From positions 372,001 to 436,000 of the forward strand of contig UYIL01000003.1 in the NCBI GenBank assembly GCA_900618065.1: a DNA stretch of 64,000 nt, in the 5' to 3' direction. The DNA is from Streptococcus thermophilus. Lineage in GTDB: Bacteria; Actinomycetota; Actinomycetes; Mycobacteriales; Mycobacteriaceae. Below are positions 25,311 through 34,115 of the stretch, piece by piece (the stretch's first letter is position 1; every line of letters begins with the position of its first letter). The notes below the pieces were generated by a model. The model was not told where the DNA came from, did no database searches, and was given only the letters and a program-made list of their open reading frames with translations. The position numbers and the translations under genes are program-made.

Positions 25311-25706
25311 TTAATCAGCCTGAGTTTCGAGCGCGGGGCTGTCAGCGAGTTTGAGCCAGACGACACCACCAATGATGACCGCGAGCCAGAAGCCCTTTGC
25401 GGGGGTGAGTGTTTCGTCGAAGAAGACGGGGCCGAGTAAGGCAGCACCAGCGGCACCGATACCAGCCCATACAGCGTAACCGATGCCAACATCAATCCTT
25501 TTCAGGGCGACACTGAGGAAGAATAGGGTGCAGAGGAAGAACACTATGGCGACGAGAGACCATGTGACGTTGGTGAAGCCTTTACTGCCGTTAACGCTGA
25601 GGGCGTAGCCGACTTCGAATCCCCCGGCGAGCAGCAGAGCGAACCAGGGGCCGAACTTTGTTCTGGGGCTGTCCAGCGTGGTGTTTTGAGGTGTGGTGGC
25701 GGACAT
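25311..25706 (-). CDS. SMR-family transporter subunit (SugE/Gdx-like)
   Basis: 131 residues, four hydrophobic helices preceded by a roughly 20-residue polar extension. The essential Glu of small multidrug resistance proteins is in GGFEVGYA in helix 1, and SKGFT, GIGYAVWAGIGAAGAAL and WLKL resemble the Gdx/SugE branch. It is the second of two adjacent SMR genes, separated by 36 bases, so a hetero-oligomeric pump is likely. Substrate could be guanidinium-like or quaternary cations; not determinable here. Last gene of the MarR-associated cassette. Confidence 0.85.
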   Translation of the reverse strand: MSATTPQNTTLDSPRTKFGPWFALLLAGGFEVGYALSVNGSKGFTNVTWSLVAIVFFLCTLFFLSVALKRIDVGIGYAVWAGIGAAGAALLGPVFFDETLTPAKGFWLAVIIGGVVWLKLADSPALETQAD

Positions 25707-25742
25707 GACGGTAAGCCTTTCTGTAAGTGTGGGGGAGTGTGG

Positions 25743-26063
25743 TTAGGCGGTGCCGGCAAGGTTGAGGCCGACAACTCCGACGATGACGATTCCGATTCCG
25801 ACGAGTTTCTTCCAGGTCAACTTCTGGCCGAGGAACAATGCTCCGACGATAACGATTCCGATACCTGCAATGGAGGTCCATAGGGCATAGCCGACGCCGA
25901 CGTCAAAGGTGAGCAGCGTGAGACTTAGAAAGAAAGTTGCTATCGCACCGCTGATGAGGGTGGCGATCGTCCAGGGGATATTTTTGAAGCCGTTGGCCTT
26001 TCCGGCTGCTATACCTACAGTGACTTCGAAGACTACGGCGATTGCAAGGTAAAGCCAGTGCAT
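25743..26063 (-). CDS. SMR-family transporter subunit
   Basis: 106 residues, the usual SMR length, four helices. The proton/substrate-binding Glu lies in VFEVTVG of helix 1, and DVGVGYALWTSIAGIGI is the helix 3 signature. AAAAGGACATC precedes the ATG. Together with the downstream, longer SMR gene it forms a pair as in EbrAB or YkkCD. It probably exports a small cationic compound; why it is linked to a deaminase and an oxidoreductase is unknown. Confidence 0.87.
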   Translation of the reverse strand: MHWLYLAIAVVFEVTVGIAAGKANGFKNIPWTIATLISGAIATFFLSLTLLTFDVGVGYALWTSIAGIGIVIVGALFLGQKLTWKKLVGIGIVIVGVVGLNLAGTA

Positions 26064-26113
26064 GATTGATGTCCTTTTCGTTTTTCTGGGTTAGGTGTCG
26101 TTGGGGAATTCGC

Positions 26114-26587
26114 CTACATGTGCTTTTCGAGATAGCGGGTGAACGGTTCGTGAGCGTTCGTAGTGGGTAGGTAATGAAGCATGCGATCGCGCAGAGAATC
26201 GTTAACACGCATCGTTCGGTAGCTGGCTCGGTAATCGAAACCGAACGCGGCGACAGTGTCGCGATCAACGGCTGTGTAAATGGTGTCGATCCCATGGTCG
26301 ATGGCGAAGCGATAACACAACCCGCACGGTTCTCCGGTCGCCAGCAGAATGGTTCCAGTCAGTGTTTTGCGACCATGAGTTGAAAGCGCGTCCCGCATCG
26401 CGACGATTTCAGCGTGGGCGCTGGGATCCCCCGTTTCGTGTACCTCATTCACACCAAGGCGCGAGATGATCCCGGAGTTATCGGCGACGGCACCGACGAA
26501 TGGGAGACCGCCGCCATCAACGTGTCGGGTTGAAAAGTCGACTGCAGTGCGCATCTCGCGGTGCAGCTGTTCAAGGGAAATGCTCAT
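26114..26587 (-). CDS. CMP/dCMP-type nucleoside or base deaminase
   Basis: 157 residues of the cytidine deaminase-like fold. The zinc site is complete: HAE in DPSAHAEIVAMRDA (about residues 57-59) and PCGLC in ATGEPCGLCYRF (Cys pair). The NEVHETGDPSAHAE context is closest to guanine deaminase and TadA-like enzymes, but the C-terminal part is less familiar. The ATG overlaps the FrnE stop by four bases, so the two are coupled. It may modify a nucleobase or nucleoside drug; the substrate cannot be named from sequence. Confidence 0.78.
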   Translation of the reverse strand: MSISLEQLHREMRTAVDFSTRHVDGGGLPFVGAVADNSGIISRLGVNEVHETGDPSAHAEIVAMRDALSTHGRKTLTGTILLATGEPCGLCYRFAIDHGIDTIYTAVDRDTVAAFGFDYRASYRTMRVNDSLRDRMLHYLPTTNAHEPFTRYLEKHM

Positions 26588-27204
26588 GAATCCGCCCCCG
26601 GCAACGGTGGCTGTGCAGCGAGCTCATCGAAAGCTTTCTTCAACCTCGACGCGCTGGGAACGCCGCGGAGGAGATGGCCATTGATGAGTATTCCCGGAAC
26701 CGACGTGACCCCGACCGTGTTAACCGCGAAGTCTTGGTCGAGACGGTGCTGCTGACGACGCGCTTCGTCGTTCAAGGCAGTTCGCACGTCGTCAGCGTCC
26801 AGTCCAATTGAGGCGGCAACGTCAATAATGACGTCATTCACTCCAATGTCGCGATCGTCCTGGAAGAACGCCTTGAACATGGCCTCAGAGTATTCCCCTG
26901 CTCTACCTTGCTCTTGGGCAAGCTGTAGGACCAGAAAAGCTTTCTCGGTACGGGGCTGTGGTGAAACTGAGGGCAGAGTCATGGGGATACCGAGCCGTCG
27001 GGCCATCGGATAGACCGATTGATTCCACACCCGCGGCAGATACTCATCTTCTGGCCGAAGGGTGGGGACGGGGGCGGGGCGAAGTTCGAACGGGCGGATT
27101 GTTACGTGAACGTCTCTGTCTCGCTCGAGCTCGTTGAGGGCGCTTTCGACCAGAAAGCAGTATGGACATACGTAATCGATGAACACATCTACGTGGGTTT
27201 TCAA
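26584..27204 (-). CDS. DsbA-family oxidoreductase (FrnE-like)
   Basis: 206 residues, no signal peptide, so cytoplasmic. The redox motif CPYC is at residues 14-17 (VDVFIDYVCPYCFLVE) and the cis-Pro loop is GVTSVPGILI near residue 165, with a helical insertion between them. FrnE-type proteins act as disulfide isomerases or polyketide-linked oxidoreductases. First gene of a four-gene minus-strand operon with the deaminase and two SMR pumps. A palindromic site about 45 bases upstream may be the operator. Confidence 0.82.
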   Translation of the reverse strand: MKTHVDVFIDYVCPYCFLVESALNELERDRDVHVTIRPFELRPAPVPTLRPEDEYLPRVWNQSVYPMARRLGIPMTLPSVSPQPRTEKAFLVLQLAQEQGRAGEYSEAMFKAFFQDDRDIGVNDVIIDVAASIGLDADDVRTALNDEARRQQHRLDQDFAVNTVGVTSVPGILINGHLLRGVPSASRLKKAFDELAAQPPLPGADS

Positions 27205-27244
27205 CGGATCTCTCTTTCTTTAGGGGACGACGAAAACAACAATA

Positions 27245-27260
27245 GTGCATGCACATGCAT
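27245..27260. promoter_or_regulatory. Palindromic operator candidate for the MarR-linked operon
   Basis: GTGCATGCAC (27245-27254) is a perfect palindrome and overlaps ATGCA-CA-TGCAT (27249-27260). The shared core TGCACATG recurs on the opposite strand at the marR start (27753-27760). This is what an autoregulating MarR protein controlling both units might bind. Sequence evidence only. Confidence 0.35.
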
Positions 27261-27299
27261 ATATCTACGGGAAAGGGTGACCCCGTTATGCCTTCCCAG

Positions 27300-27755
27300 C
27301 TAGTCGCCGTTATCTGAATTGCGGAGTACTAGGTGAGGGTCGAGCCAATCCGGCTGTATGTCCCCGATTAAGGACCGAAGTTTGTTATCGAATGGTTCTG
27401 CAATGGTGGCGGCCTTCTCTAATCCTTGCTGGGTCAAAGCTGCGTAGATGCCGCGCCCATCGTCGGGGCAAACATCCCGGAATGCTAGCTCTTTGCGCTC
27501 CATTCGCTCCACCAAGCGAGTAGCTGAACTCTGGTTAAGGCCGAGTTGTTGGGCCAATTCCGTGATTCGAAGTTCTTGATCGGGACTCTTGCTGATGAGA
27601 AGTGCTGCGCGGAACTCAGTCAAACCGATGCTGAAGCTGCTTTCGAGCCACTTGTTGAGAGCAGACTCAATGAAGGAAACTTCTCTGGCAATCTTCGTCC
27701 ACCGATCAGTAAGGATCATGGCCGGAGAAGGGGAGCTCAGACTATTTCCTTCCAT
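27300..27755 (-). CDS. MarR-family transcriptional regulator
   Basis: 151 residues from ATG at 27755 (an in-frame GTG lies two codons earlier). The winged helix is visible: RITELAQQLGLNQSSATRLV recognition region, then the wing VCPDDGRGIYAALTQQG. MarR proteins repress efflux and redox genes until a ligand or oxidation releases them. It stands directly upstream of, and on the same strand as, the FrnE, deaminase and SMR operon. Base composition is visibly lower in GC than the flanking core genes, hinting at transfer. Confidence 0.85.
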   Translation of the reverse strand: MEGNSLSSPSPAMILTDRWTKIAREVSFIESALNKWLESSFSIGLTEFRAALLISKSPDQELRITELAQQLGLNQSSATRLVERMERKELAFRDVCPDDGRGIYAALTQQGLEKAATIAEPFDNKLRSLIGDIQPDWLDPHLVLRNSDNGD

Positions 27756-27833
27756 GTGCACTCAAATTACACCAGCCTCGGATGGAGCGATGAGCCGTGC
27801 TCTTCCGGGAACCGTTCTTAACTCGAAGGCCGG

Positions 27834-28394
27834 TTAATCGGCCTCTGCTCTCGGGGCCGCCTTGCTCTTGATTTGGCCCTCGTCCTTACCCTGGCCCGCA
27901 TCTTGGGCTCTGTCAGCAGCCTTGTTTTGGGCTTCTCCCTTCTTCTGGTTCAGGCGGTAGTAGACCTGGCGGCGCACGTGCGCGACCACGTCGCCTTCCT
28001 CATCGGTAATGTCCACCTCGAACCAGTGGAGGTACTTGTCGCCGCCGGCTGTTTTCTCTTTGATCAGCGCGTAGGTTTCCTCGGGGATGCGCATGTCGGC
28101 AGTGATCTTGCCGCGGCCGGGCTTCAAGAACTTGATTTCACCGCCGGTGTCCCAGATCTTGTACTCCTTGCCCAGACGGTGCATGGACGCGAGCATGTAG
28201 AACGGGTCCGTCATCGCCGACATGGTGCCGCCGAAGGCCACGCCCATCGCGTTCTTGGTCAGCATGTTGGGCTTGTGGGAGACGACGACCTGGGTGCCGT
28301 CGTCGGTGAACTCCTCAATCTTGATGCCGGCGCCGAATAGCGGCGGCCAGAACCGCATGAAGTGCTTGAGCTGGCGGGCAGAAAAGTGGGCCAT
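27834..28394 (-). CDS. DUF4442 hotdog-fold protein
   Basis: 186 residues. The GVAFGGTMSAMTDPFYMLAS segment matches the helix of hotdog-fold thioesterase-like proteins in the DUF4442 group; the last 35 residues are a charged, Lys/Gln/Ala-rich tail (KKGEAQNKAADRAQDAG) probably disordered. It lies 62 bases downstream of an acyl-CoA synthetase gene on the same strand, consistent with a role in acyl-CoA metabolism, but catalytic residues cannot be assigned. Confidence 0.75.
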   Translation of the reverse strand: MAHFSARQLKHFMRFWPPLFGAGIKIEEFTDDGTQVVVSHKPNMLTKNAMGVAFGGTMSAMTDPFYMLASMHRLGKEYKIWDTGGEIKFLKPGRGKITADMRIPEETYALIKEKTAGGDKYLHWFEVDITDEEGDVVAHVRRQVYYRLNQKKGEAQNKAADRAQDAGQGKDEGQIKSKAAPRAEAD

Positions 28395-28456
28395 GAAGAA
28401 AGCTCCGTTCGTAGCCGTAATGAGCGGGCTGGAAACGAAGCTAACTATACGCGCGC

Positions 28457-30154
28457 TTAGTCGTCGCGGCGGGACTCCGGCAGGAAGCGCGCAACCACCT
28501 TGCCCGTTGGGTTGCGCGGCAGGGAATCGACGAAGTTGACGTCGCGCGGGATGGAGTGGTGGGCGAGCTTGTCGCGCACCCAGTCGCGCACGGCATCCGC
28601 GGTCAGGGAACGGCCGTGGTCATCATCGGATCGCACAACCCACACGGCGACGCGCTTGAAAGTTTCCTCGTCGTCGACACCGCCGGCGTAGACGTCGGCG
28701 ATGCCCGGCATCGGCTCGAGGGTCTCCGTCACCGACTGCGGGTGGACGTTCTCGCCGCCGATGATGATCATGTCGTCGTTGCGGCCCAGGACGTGCAGGC
28801 GGCCCTTCTCGTCGAAGTAGCCGCGGTCGCCCATCTCGATGAGCTTGCCGATCATCACAATCGGGATGTTCGGATTGGAGTAACCCTTCAGGGCGGTCTC
28901 GTTGTTGAGGAAGATGCGGCCGGTGTGGCCTTGGGGGACTTCGTTGCCGTTGTCGTCGAAAAGCTTGACCACGCTGCCTGGCACCACGCGCCCTGCCGCC
29001 GTCGGGTGCTCCGCGACCTCCTCGGCAGTGGCTACAGCGGCCAAGGACAGCTCGGTCGAACCGTAAATGTTGGCCAGAATCGGGCCAAAACGCTTGTGCA
29101 CGCGCTTGACCACGTCAGGAGTGAGCGCGTTGCCGGAGGAGGCGATCCATTTCAGGGAGGAGGTGTCGTAATCGTCGCTGTTCGCCAGGTCGAGCATCTG
29201 CTTGTAAAAGATCGGGGAGGAGATCAGCCCGTCGACCTTGAAATCCTGGATTTGCTGCATCGTCTTCGCCGGGTCGAACTCGCGCTGCGTGACAATCGTC
29301 GAACGCGACCCCAACGCCACATTCAGTGTCGCCCAGCCCCACGTGTGGAACATCGATGCGGACTGCAGCACCGTCTGGTTCGAATACCAGGGCACCGCCG
29401 ACAAAAGGCCGGTGAGAACAAAGGGGACCTTCGGCTCGTTGCGCAGAATCCCCTTCGGGATGCCGGTGGTTCCAGAAGACATGAGCACCAGGTCGCCTTG
29501 TTTCGGAATCAAGGGCAGTCGTGGCAGTTTTTCGTCGCTCACCAGCAGCTTATCGACGCTTCGGGCCCCCGGAACCGCAGCCTCCCTCGCGCGAGCATTC
29601 TCCTCGGCGGTGTGCGCCCACACTACGGGGATGTTCTTGGTGCCGTTCCTGATCTCCTCGGGAATGCGGCCGACGAACTCGTCGTCGACAAAGAGAATGT
29701 TGATGTCGTTTTCCTCAACACAACCGGCGATCTGCTCGGGCGAGGAGCCGATGTTGAGTAGGAAGACCGCACCCCCGGCGTAGCTTTTCGCCGCCAGCGG
29801 CATGACAAAGTGGCGGCCGTTGCGCGCCATAATGCCGATGCGCAGCTCGTTAAGCCCCGCGTCCTTCTTGTACTTCAGCAGCCACTGGGCAATCTTGCGG
29901 GAGCCATTGCGTAGCTCGCGGTAGGACAGGACACCTGAGTCGTCGATAAGAGCATTGCGGTGCGGGCAGCAGCGCGCACCTTGTTCGACCTCGCGGGCGG
30001 TGGTGATGCCCCAGCGCGGAAGGTCGCCGAAACCGCGGATGAACGCGCTCGGGCCACCTTCAAAGCCGACAATGCCGCGGCGGACGATCAGCGTAGCAAG
30101 GTCCAAAAACGCTCCGACCTGCTGAATTGGGTTATAGGTAATTTGGTTGGACAT
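28457..30154 (-). CDS. Long-chain acyl-CoA synthetase (FadD-like)
   Basis: 565 residues from the ATG at 30154 (GGAGAAGGG seven bases upstream; the longer reading lacks one). ANL-superfamily adenylating enzyme: P-loop-like VLMSSGTTGIPKGIL, NIYGSTELSLAAVA (A5), GYFDEKGRLHVLGRNDD with hinge Asp, and the catalytic Lys in RNPTGKVVARF near the end. It activates fatty acids to acyl-CoA via acyl-AMP. The DUF4442 gene follows in the same direction. Chain-length preference unknown. Confidence 0.88.
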   Translation of the reverse strand: MSNQITYNPIQQVGAFLDLATLIVRRGIVGFEGGPSAFIRGFGDLPRWGITTAREVEQGARCCPHRNALIDDSGVLSYRELRNGSRKIAQWLLKYKKDAGLNELRIGIMARNGRHFVMPLAAKSYAGGAVFLLNIGSSPEQIAGCVEENDINILFVDDEFVGRIPEEIRNGTKNIPVVWAHTAEENARAREAAVPGARSVDKLLVSDEKLPRLPLIPKQGDLVLMSSGTTGIPKGILRNEPKVPFVLTGLLSAVPWYSNQTVLQSASMFHTWGWATLNVALGSRSTIVTQREFDPAKTMQQIQDFKVDGLISSPIFYKQMLDLANSDDYDTSSLKWIASSGNALTPDVVKRVHKRFGPILANIYGSTELSLAAVATAEEVAEHPTAAGRVVPGSVVKLFDDNGNEVPQGHTGRIFLNNETALKGYSNPNIPIVMIGKLIEMGDRGYFDEKGRLHVLGRNDDMIIIGGENVHPQSVTETLEPMPGIADVYAGGVDDEETFKRVAVWVVRSDDDHGRSLTADAVRDWVRDKLAHHSIPRDVNFVDSLPRNPTGKVVARFLPESRRDD

Positions 30155-30356
30155 CGGATTTTCCCTTCTCCGGGCCGGGTCTGGCATGCGTACGCTACGG
30201 GCGGCTCATTCTAACTCGATCAGGCTATCGCTTTTGCGGCCGCAAGTGTTTCGCTAAGCTTCCTCTTATGTATGGAGGGTGCCTGTCCGTATAATGTGGC
30301 AGTGCTGTTTCCGGTGCGAGCGCTATCAGCGTTACAAATGTTGCCAAAGATGCAAT

Positions 30357-30372
30357 TGTGATAAAGATAACA
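30357..30372. promoter_or_regulatory. GlxR-site candidate upstream of the secreted esterase
   Basis: TGTGATAAAGATAACA matches TGTGA-N6-TCACA at nine of ten half-site positions, the best such match I found in the window. It lies about 130 bases upstream of the secreted SGNH hydrolase. The 30188-30499 gap also contains the palindrome TTGCGGCCGCAA near 30239 but no convincing gene. Confidence 0.4.
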
Positions 30373-30499
30373 GGAAGTGACAAGGCAATGCGGAGCATGC
30401 TTGTAACATTCTCCATTCCGTGGCCGACCTCACTCCTGTGGGCCTCATCAAAGGGCCTTCCCGATGAACAACTCACTACCAGCAGAAAGTCGACGAACA

Positions 30500-31333
30500 A
30501 TGCTTAACCGTACCCGTCAAGCTGTGACTGCATTCATCGCCGCCGTCCTCGTGGGCGCGGGAATCATGGCTGCCCCTAACGCCAACGCGCAGCAGGGCAA
30601 CATGGTGATCTTCGGCGACTCCGTGATCGCCGACGCTCACTCCATCGAGTACCTGGGTGCCCGGATGGGCCTGCACCCCAACGGCTCCTCCAACCCCGGC
30701 CGGTGGTGCCCGACCTCCGACCAGAACTTCGGCAAGATCGCTGCGCGCAAGCTCGGCCTGCAGCCGCGCGACTTTTCCTGCCCCGGTGCCGTGAGTATCT
30801 CTGCGGGCCCGAACATCACCGCCCAGATCGACCGCGCCGTGCGTGAGCGCGGCCTCGACGGCAACACGCGCCGCGTCGTCCTCCAGGTGGGCTTCAACGA
30901 CACCTACAACCACATGGGCGAGGACCCGATGCAGGTCCGTCGCAAGTACGTCGACTTCATGCGCCCGCAGGTGGACAAGATCCGCCGCGCCGCGCCGAAC
31001 GCCAAGATCCAGTTCGTCGGCTACCCCACGATCACCGGCGGCGACCGCGTTTGCTTGCTTCACCTTGGCCCGAACATGTACGACGCCACGCCGATGCCGA
31101 TGATCCGCGACTTTGAGAATCTCGCCCAGTGGATGAACGTCGACTTGGCCCGTGCCACCGGCACCCAGTTCGTCGACCTGAAGCCGGGCACCGCGAAGAA
31201 CGGCATGTGCGCGCGCGACGAGGACCGCGAATTCGCTGGCCTCATCGACTTTTATGCCGGCCCGGGCAACGCTCCGATCCACTCGACGCACCGCGGCCAC
31301 CGCCACATGGCTGAGATCGTCGCGGCGAGCTAA
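30500..31333 (+). CDS. Secreted SGNH/GDSL-family hydrolase
   Basis: 277 residues from ATG at 30500 (an in-frame ATG at 30464 would add 12 residues). Signal peptide with hydrophobic core AVTAFIAAVLVGAGIMAA and cleavage near NANA-QQG. SGNH blocks: MVIFGDSVIAD (nucleophile Ser), the Asn of GFNDTYNH, and the C-terminal HSTHRGHRHMAEI with catalytic His. Several Cys pairs suggest disulfides. Likely an exported esterase or lipase acting on envelope lipids or host substrates; the family is expanded in corynebacteria. Confidence 0.83.
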   Translation: MLNRTRQAVTAFIAAVLVGAGIMAAPNANAQQGNMVIFGDSVIADAHSIEYLGARMGLHPNGSSNPGRWCPTSDQNFGKIAARKLGLQPRDFSCPGAVSISAGPNITAQIDRAVRERGLDGNTRRVVLQVGFNDTYNHMGEDPMQVRRKYVDFMRPQVDKIRRAAPNAKIQFVGYPTITGGDRVCLLHLGPNMYDATPMPMIRDFENLAQWMNVDLARATGTQFVDLKPGTAKNGMCARDEDREFAGLIDFYAGPGNAPIHSTHRGHRHMAEIVAAS

Positions 31334-31358
31334 CCCTAAAGATCGCTAGGCTCGGGGC

Positions 31359-32498
31359 ATGACCTCTACGGACTCCCGAGCCAACGAACAGAACGAACAG
31401 AACCAGCAAACCGTCAAGGGCGTCATCGCCCGTGAAAAAGGCGCCGAGGTCGAGATCGCAGACATTGTGATCCCCGCCCCCGGCGCCCGCGACGTTGTAG
31501 TGAAAGTCCAAGCCACCGGTGTGTGCCACACCGACCTGGCATACCGCGACGGCGACATCGAAGACGCCTACCCGTTCCTTCTCGGCCACGAAACCGCAGG
31601 CGTGGTGGAGACCGTCGGAGACGAGGTCACCCACGTCGAACCGGGTGACTTCGTCGTGCTGAACTGGCGCGCCGTCTGCGGCGAGTGCCGCGCATGCCGC
31701 AAGGGCGACACAAAGAACTGCTTCAACACATTCAACGCGTCTACGCCGATGACGCTTGCCGACGGCACCGAGCTCACCGCCGCCCTCGGCATCGGCTCCT
31801 TCGCCGAGAAGACCCTCGTCTACGAAAAGCAGTGCACCAAGGTCAACCCGGATGAGGACCCAGCGGCAGCAGGTCTGCTCGGCTGCGGCATTATGGCTGG
31901 CCTTGGCGCGGCAGTGAACACCGGTGACATCCAGCAGGGCGAATCCGTCGCCGTCTTCGGACTCGGTGGAGTGGGCCTGGCCGCCGTGGCGGGCGCTGCG
32001 CTGGCGGGGGCGACGAGGATCGTGGCAGTGGACGTCGATAAGCGCAAATGCGACGCCGCCACCGAGCGCTTCGGCGCAACCCACGCGATCTGCTCTCAAA
32101 ACATGGATGAAGACACCGTGATCGCCAAAGTCCAAGAGCTCACCGGTGGTTTCGGCCCCGACGTCACCATCGACGCGGTAGGCATTCAGCCCACATGGCG
32201 CCAAGCCTTCTATTCGCGCGACCTCGCCGGCCGCATGGTCATGGTCGGCGTGCCAAACCAGACCGACCACGTGGACATCCCCGCGATCGACCTGTACTCC
32301 CGCGGCGGCTCCATCAAACCCGCCTGGTACGGCGACTGTCTGCCCGAGCGCGACTTCCCAGCCTACGTCGACCTGCACCTCAACGGCCGCTTCCCGCTCG
32401 ACGAATTCGTTTCCGAGCGCATCGGACTGGACGACGTCGAGGACGCATTCACAAAGATGAAACAGGGCGATGTGCTGCGCTCTGTGGTCGAGTTCTAA
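31359..32498 (+). CDS. fadH: S-(hydroxymethyl)mycothiol dehydrogenase
   Basis: 379 residues, zinc-dependent class III-like alcohol dehydrogenase. Catalytic zinc ligands are in GVCHTDLAY and GHETAGVVE, the structural zinc Cys set in [15 protein letters not shown], and the Rossmann motif in [12 protein letters not shown]. Overall it resembles the mycothiol-dependent formaldehyde dehydrogenases (FadH/AdhE of C. glutamicum, MscR of M. tuberculosis), which oxidise the formaldehyde-mycothiol adduct and reduce S-nitrosomycothiol. The adjacent metallo-hydrolase gene 25 bases downstream is the usual partner and supports the call. Confidence 0.9.
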   Translation: MTSTDSRANEQNEQNQQTVKGVIAREKGAEVEIADIVIPAPGARDVVVKVQATGVCHTDLAYRDGDIEDAYPFLLGHETAGVVETVGDEVTHVEPGDFVVLNWRAVCGECRACRKGDTKNCFNTFNASTPMTLADGTELTAALGIGSFAEKTLVYEKQCTKVNPDEDPAAAGLLGCGIMAGLGAAVNTGDIQQGESVAVFGLGGVGLAAVAGAALAGATRIVAVDVDKRKCDAATERFGATHAICSQNMDEDTVIAKVQELTGGFGPDVTIDAVGIQPTWRQAFYSRDLAGRMVMVGVPNQTDHVDIPAIDLYSRGGSIKPAWYGDCLPERDFPAYVDLHLNGRFPLDEFVSERIGLDDVEDAFTKMKQGDVLRSVVEF

Positions 32499-32522
32499 GA
32501 GCTGAGTTCTAAGGAGTAGCCC

Positions 32523-33143
32523 ATGAAGATTGAAAACGTAGTCACCTCCGGCCTGTTCAAACTCGACGGCGGCGAATGGGAGGTGGACAACAACGTCTGG
32601 ATCGTCGGCGACGACAGCGAGGTCTACATCATCGATGCCGCGCACGACGCCGAGACCATTGCCGCGGCGGTAGGAGACCGCAAGGTCAAAGGCATCATTG
32701 CTACGCACGGCCACAACGACCACGTCGACGCCGCACCGCTGCTGAGCAAGCTTGTCGACGCCCCCGTTTACCTCCACCCCGGCGACGACATGCTCTGGTA
32801 CGACGCCAACCCGGCCGAAAAGTTCCTCGAACTCGAACACGGAACTGTGTTCTCCGTCGCGGGAACCGACATGAAGGTTATGTCCACCCCTGGCCACTCG
32901 CCCGGATCCATCGTGCTGTACCTGCCCGAGGCCGGCGAGCTGTTCTCCGGCGACACCCTGTTCCAGGGCGGGCCGGGTGCAACGGGACGCAGCTTCTCGT
33001 CCTTCGACACCATCATCGAGTCGCTGCAAACCTCCGTGTTAGACCTGCCGCCAGAGACTGTGGTGCGCACCGGACACGGCGATGCCACGACAGTGGGCCA
33101 GGAAGCTCCGCACCTGGAGGAATGGATCCGCAGGGGCTACTAG
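32523..33143 (+). CDS. Metallo-beta-lactamase-fold hydrolase, partner of FadH
   Basis: 206 residues. Zinc-binding motif THGHNDHVDA near residue 60, then HSPGSIVLYLP and FSGDTLFQGG, and final His in RTGHGDATT: a compact glyoxalase II-like fold. Cotranscribed with fadH, as in C. glutamicum and M. tuberculosis (Rv2259-Rv2260). It may hydrolyse S-formylmycothiol, the oxidation product of FadH; that step is an inference from the gene pair. AAGGAG precedes the ATG. Confidence 0.82.
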   Translation: MKIENVVTSGLFKLDGGEWEVDNNVWIVGDDSEVYIIDAAHDAETIAAAVGDRKVKGIIATHGHNDHVDAAPLLSKLVDAPVYLHPGDDMLWYDANPAEKFLELEHGTVFSVAGTDMKVMSTPGHSPGSIVLYLPEAGELFSGDTLFQGGPGATGRSFSSFDTIIESLQTSVLDLPPETVVRTGHGDATTVGQEAPHLEEWIRRGY

Positions 33144-33174
33144 CCCCTAGTTGATAACGGCTAGTTATCCCCGC

Positions 33175-34110
33175 CTAGTTCTTGTCGGCGACCTTCTTCA
33201 GCTCGCCGTTGATCACGTAACGGAACTCTTGGACGGGCAGAGCCCCTCCAACGAACTCTGTATTCACAACAAAGCCGGGCGTACCCGTGACACCCAGGTC
33301 TTGGGCGTACTCGAGCGACTTTTTGACAACCTCGTCGTACTTAGTGCCCTCCGCGTCCTCACGGAACTTGACCAGGTCCGGCACCCCGGCGTTGGCGGCG
33401 AACCGGACGTAGTCCTCGATGGCGAAGCCCGGGTGGCCACCACGCTCAGCAGCCTCAGCCATGTACAGCTTCTTGTATTCGGAGAACATGCCCTGCTCGG
33501 CGGCGGCACGGCCAGCCTTCGCGGCCGCCACGGAGTTCGGGCCCTGGGTTGGCATATCATTCCACTCGATGCGGACAAGGCCCGCGCTGACGTACTCGTC
33601 GATCAGCTCCTGCTCCGTCTCAGCCGCGTGGCGGATGCAGTAAGGGCACTCCCAGTCGGTGAACTCCGCGATGACCACAGGGGCATCGAGGGCGCCTTGA
33701 GCCATCGGGTCCGCTGGGTCGCGGCGCGCCGTGTTCGCGATCTCGTCCCGGGACTTCACCGGGGCACCCGGGCCATTGATTGTGGCATCGAAGTAGCCGT
33801 TGGCCTGCTTCTTCGCCGGGCTGAAGTCAGTGCCTGCCTCGACGTTGTCCGGAACGTCCTTGACCGGGGGCTCCTTGGCCTGGTCCGCACCATCGCCTGC
33901 GCCGCTAGCGGCGCCGTCAGCCCCTTCGGCCCCGGCGCCTTCACCGTCGAGCTGCTCGACAATCTGGTCTACGGCATTCTGCTTGCCTGCCCGCTCACCG
34001 ATAATGTAGCCACCGACACCGGCCCCCAGGGCCAACACCAACGTGAACGCCCACATCAGGAGCGGGATCTTCGTAGTGGACTTCTCGGACGCGTCCTTGC
34101 TAGAACTCAT
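33175..34110 (-). CDS. Membrane-anchored DsbA-like thiol oxidoreductase
   Basis: 311 residues: short cytoplasmic N-terminus, one anchor helix (PLLMWAFTLVLALGAGVGGYI), an Ala/Gly/Asp-rich linker, and a DsbA domain. The active site CPYC is in WECPYCIRHAAE and the cis-Pro in GVTGTPGFVV. Such extracytoplasmic oxidoreductases introduce disulfides into exported proteins in actinobacteria (MdbA-like role). It is five bases downstream of the DUF2304 gene on the same strand but converges with the MBL gene. Confidence 0.83.
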   Translation of the reverse strand: MSSSKDASEKSTTKIPLLMWAFTLVLALGAGVGGYIIGERAGKQNAVDQIVEQLDGEGAGAEGADGAASGAGDGADQAKEPPVKDVPDNVEAGTDFSPAKKQANGYFDATINGPGAPVKSRDEIANTARRDPADPMAQGALDAPVVIAEFTDWECPYCIRHAAETEQELIDEYVSAGLVRIEWNDMPTQGPNSVAAAKAGRAAAEQGMFSEYKKLYMAEAAERGGHPGFAIEDYVRFAANAGVPDLVKFREDAEGTKYDEVVKKSLEYAQDLGVTGTPGFVVNTEFVGGALPVQEFRYVINGELKKVADKN

Positions 34111-34115
34111 GGAGC

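Noticed and set aside
26064..26113. Guanidine riboswitch in front of the SMR pair
   Set aside because: The leader is only 50 bases with a plain ribosome-binding site and shows no conserved ACGA/ACGR hairpins.
25084..27833. Integrated genomic island with attL/attR at tRNA-Thr
   Set aside because: No copy of the tRNA 3-prime end was found near 27.8 kb and there is no integrase, so a classical tRNA-integrated island is not supported.
31242..33029. 595-codon minus-strand frame opposite the SGNH hydrolase end, fadH and the MBL gene
   Set aside because: Runs across three real genes and their spacers; antisense artefact of third-position GC.
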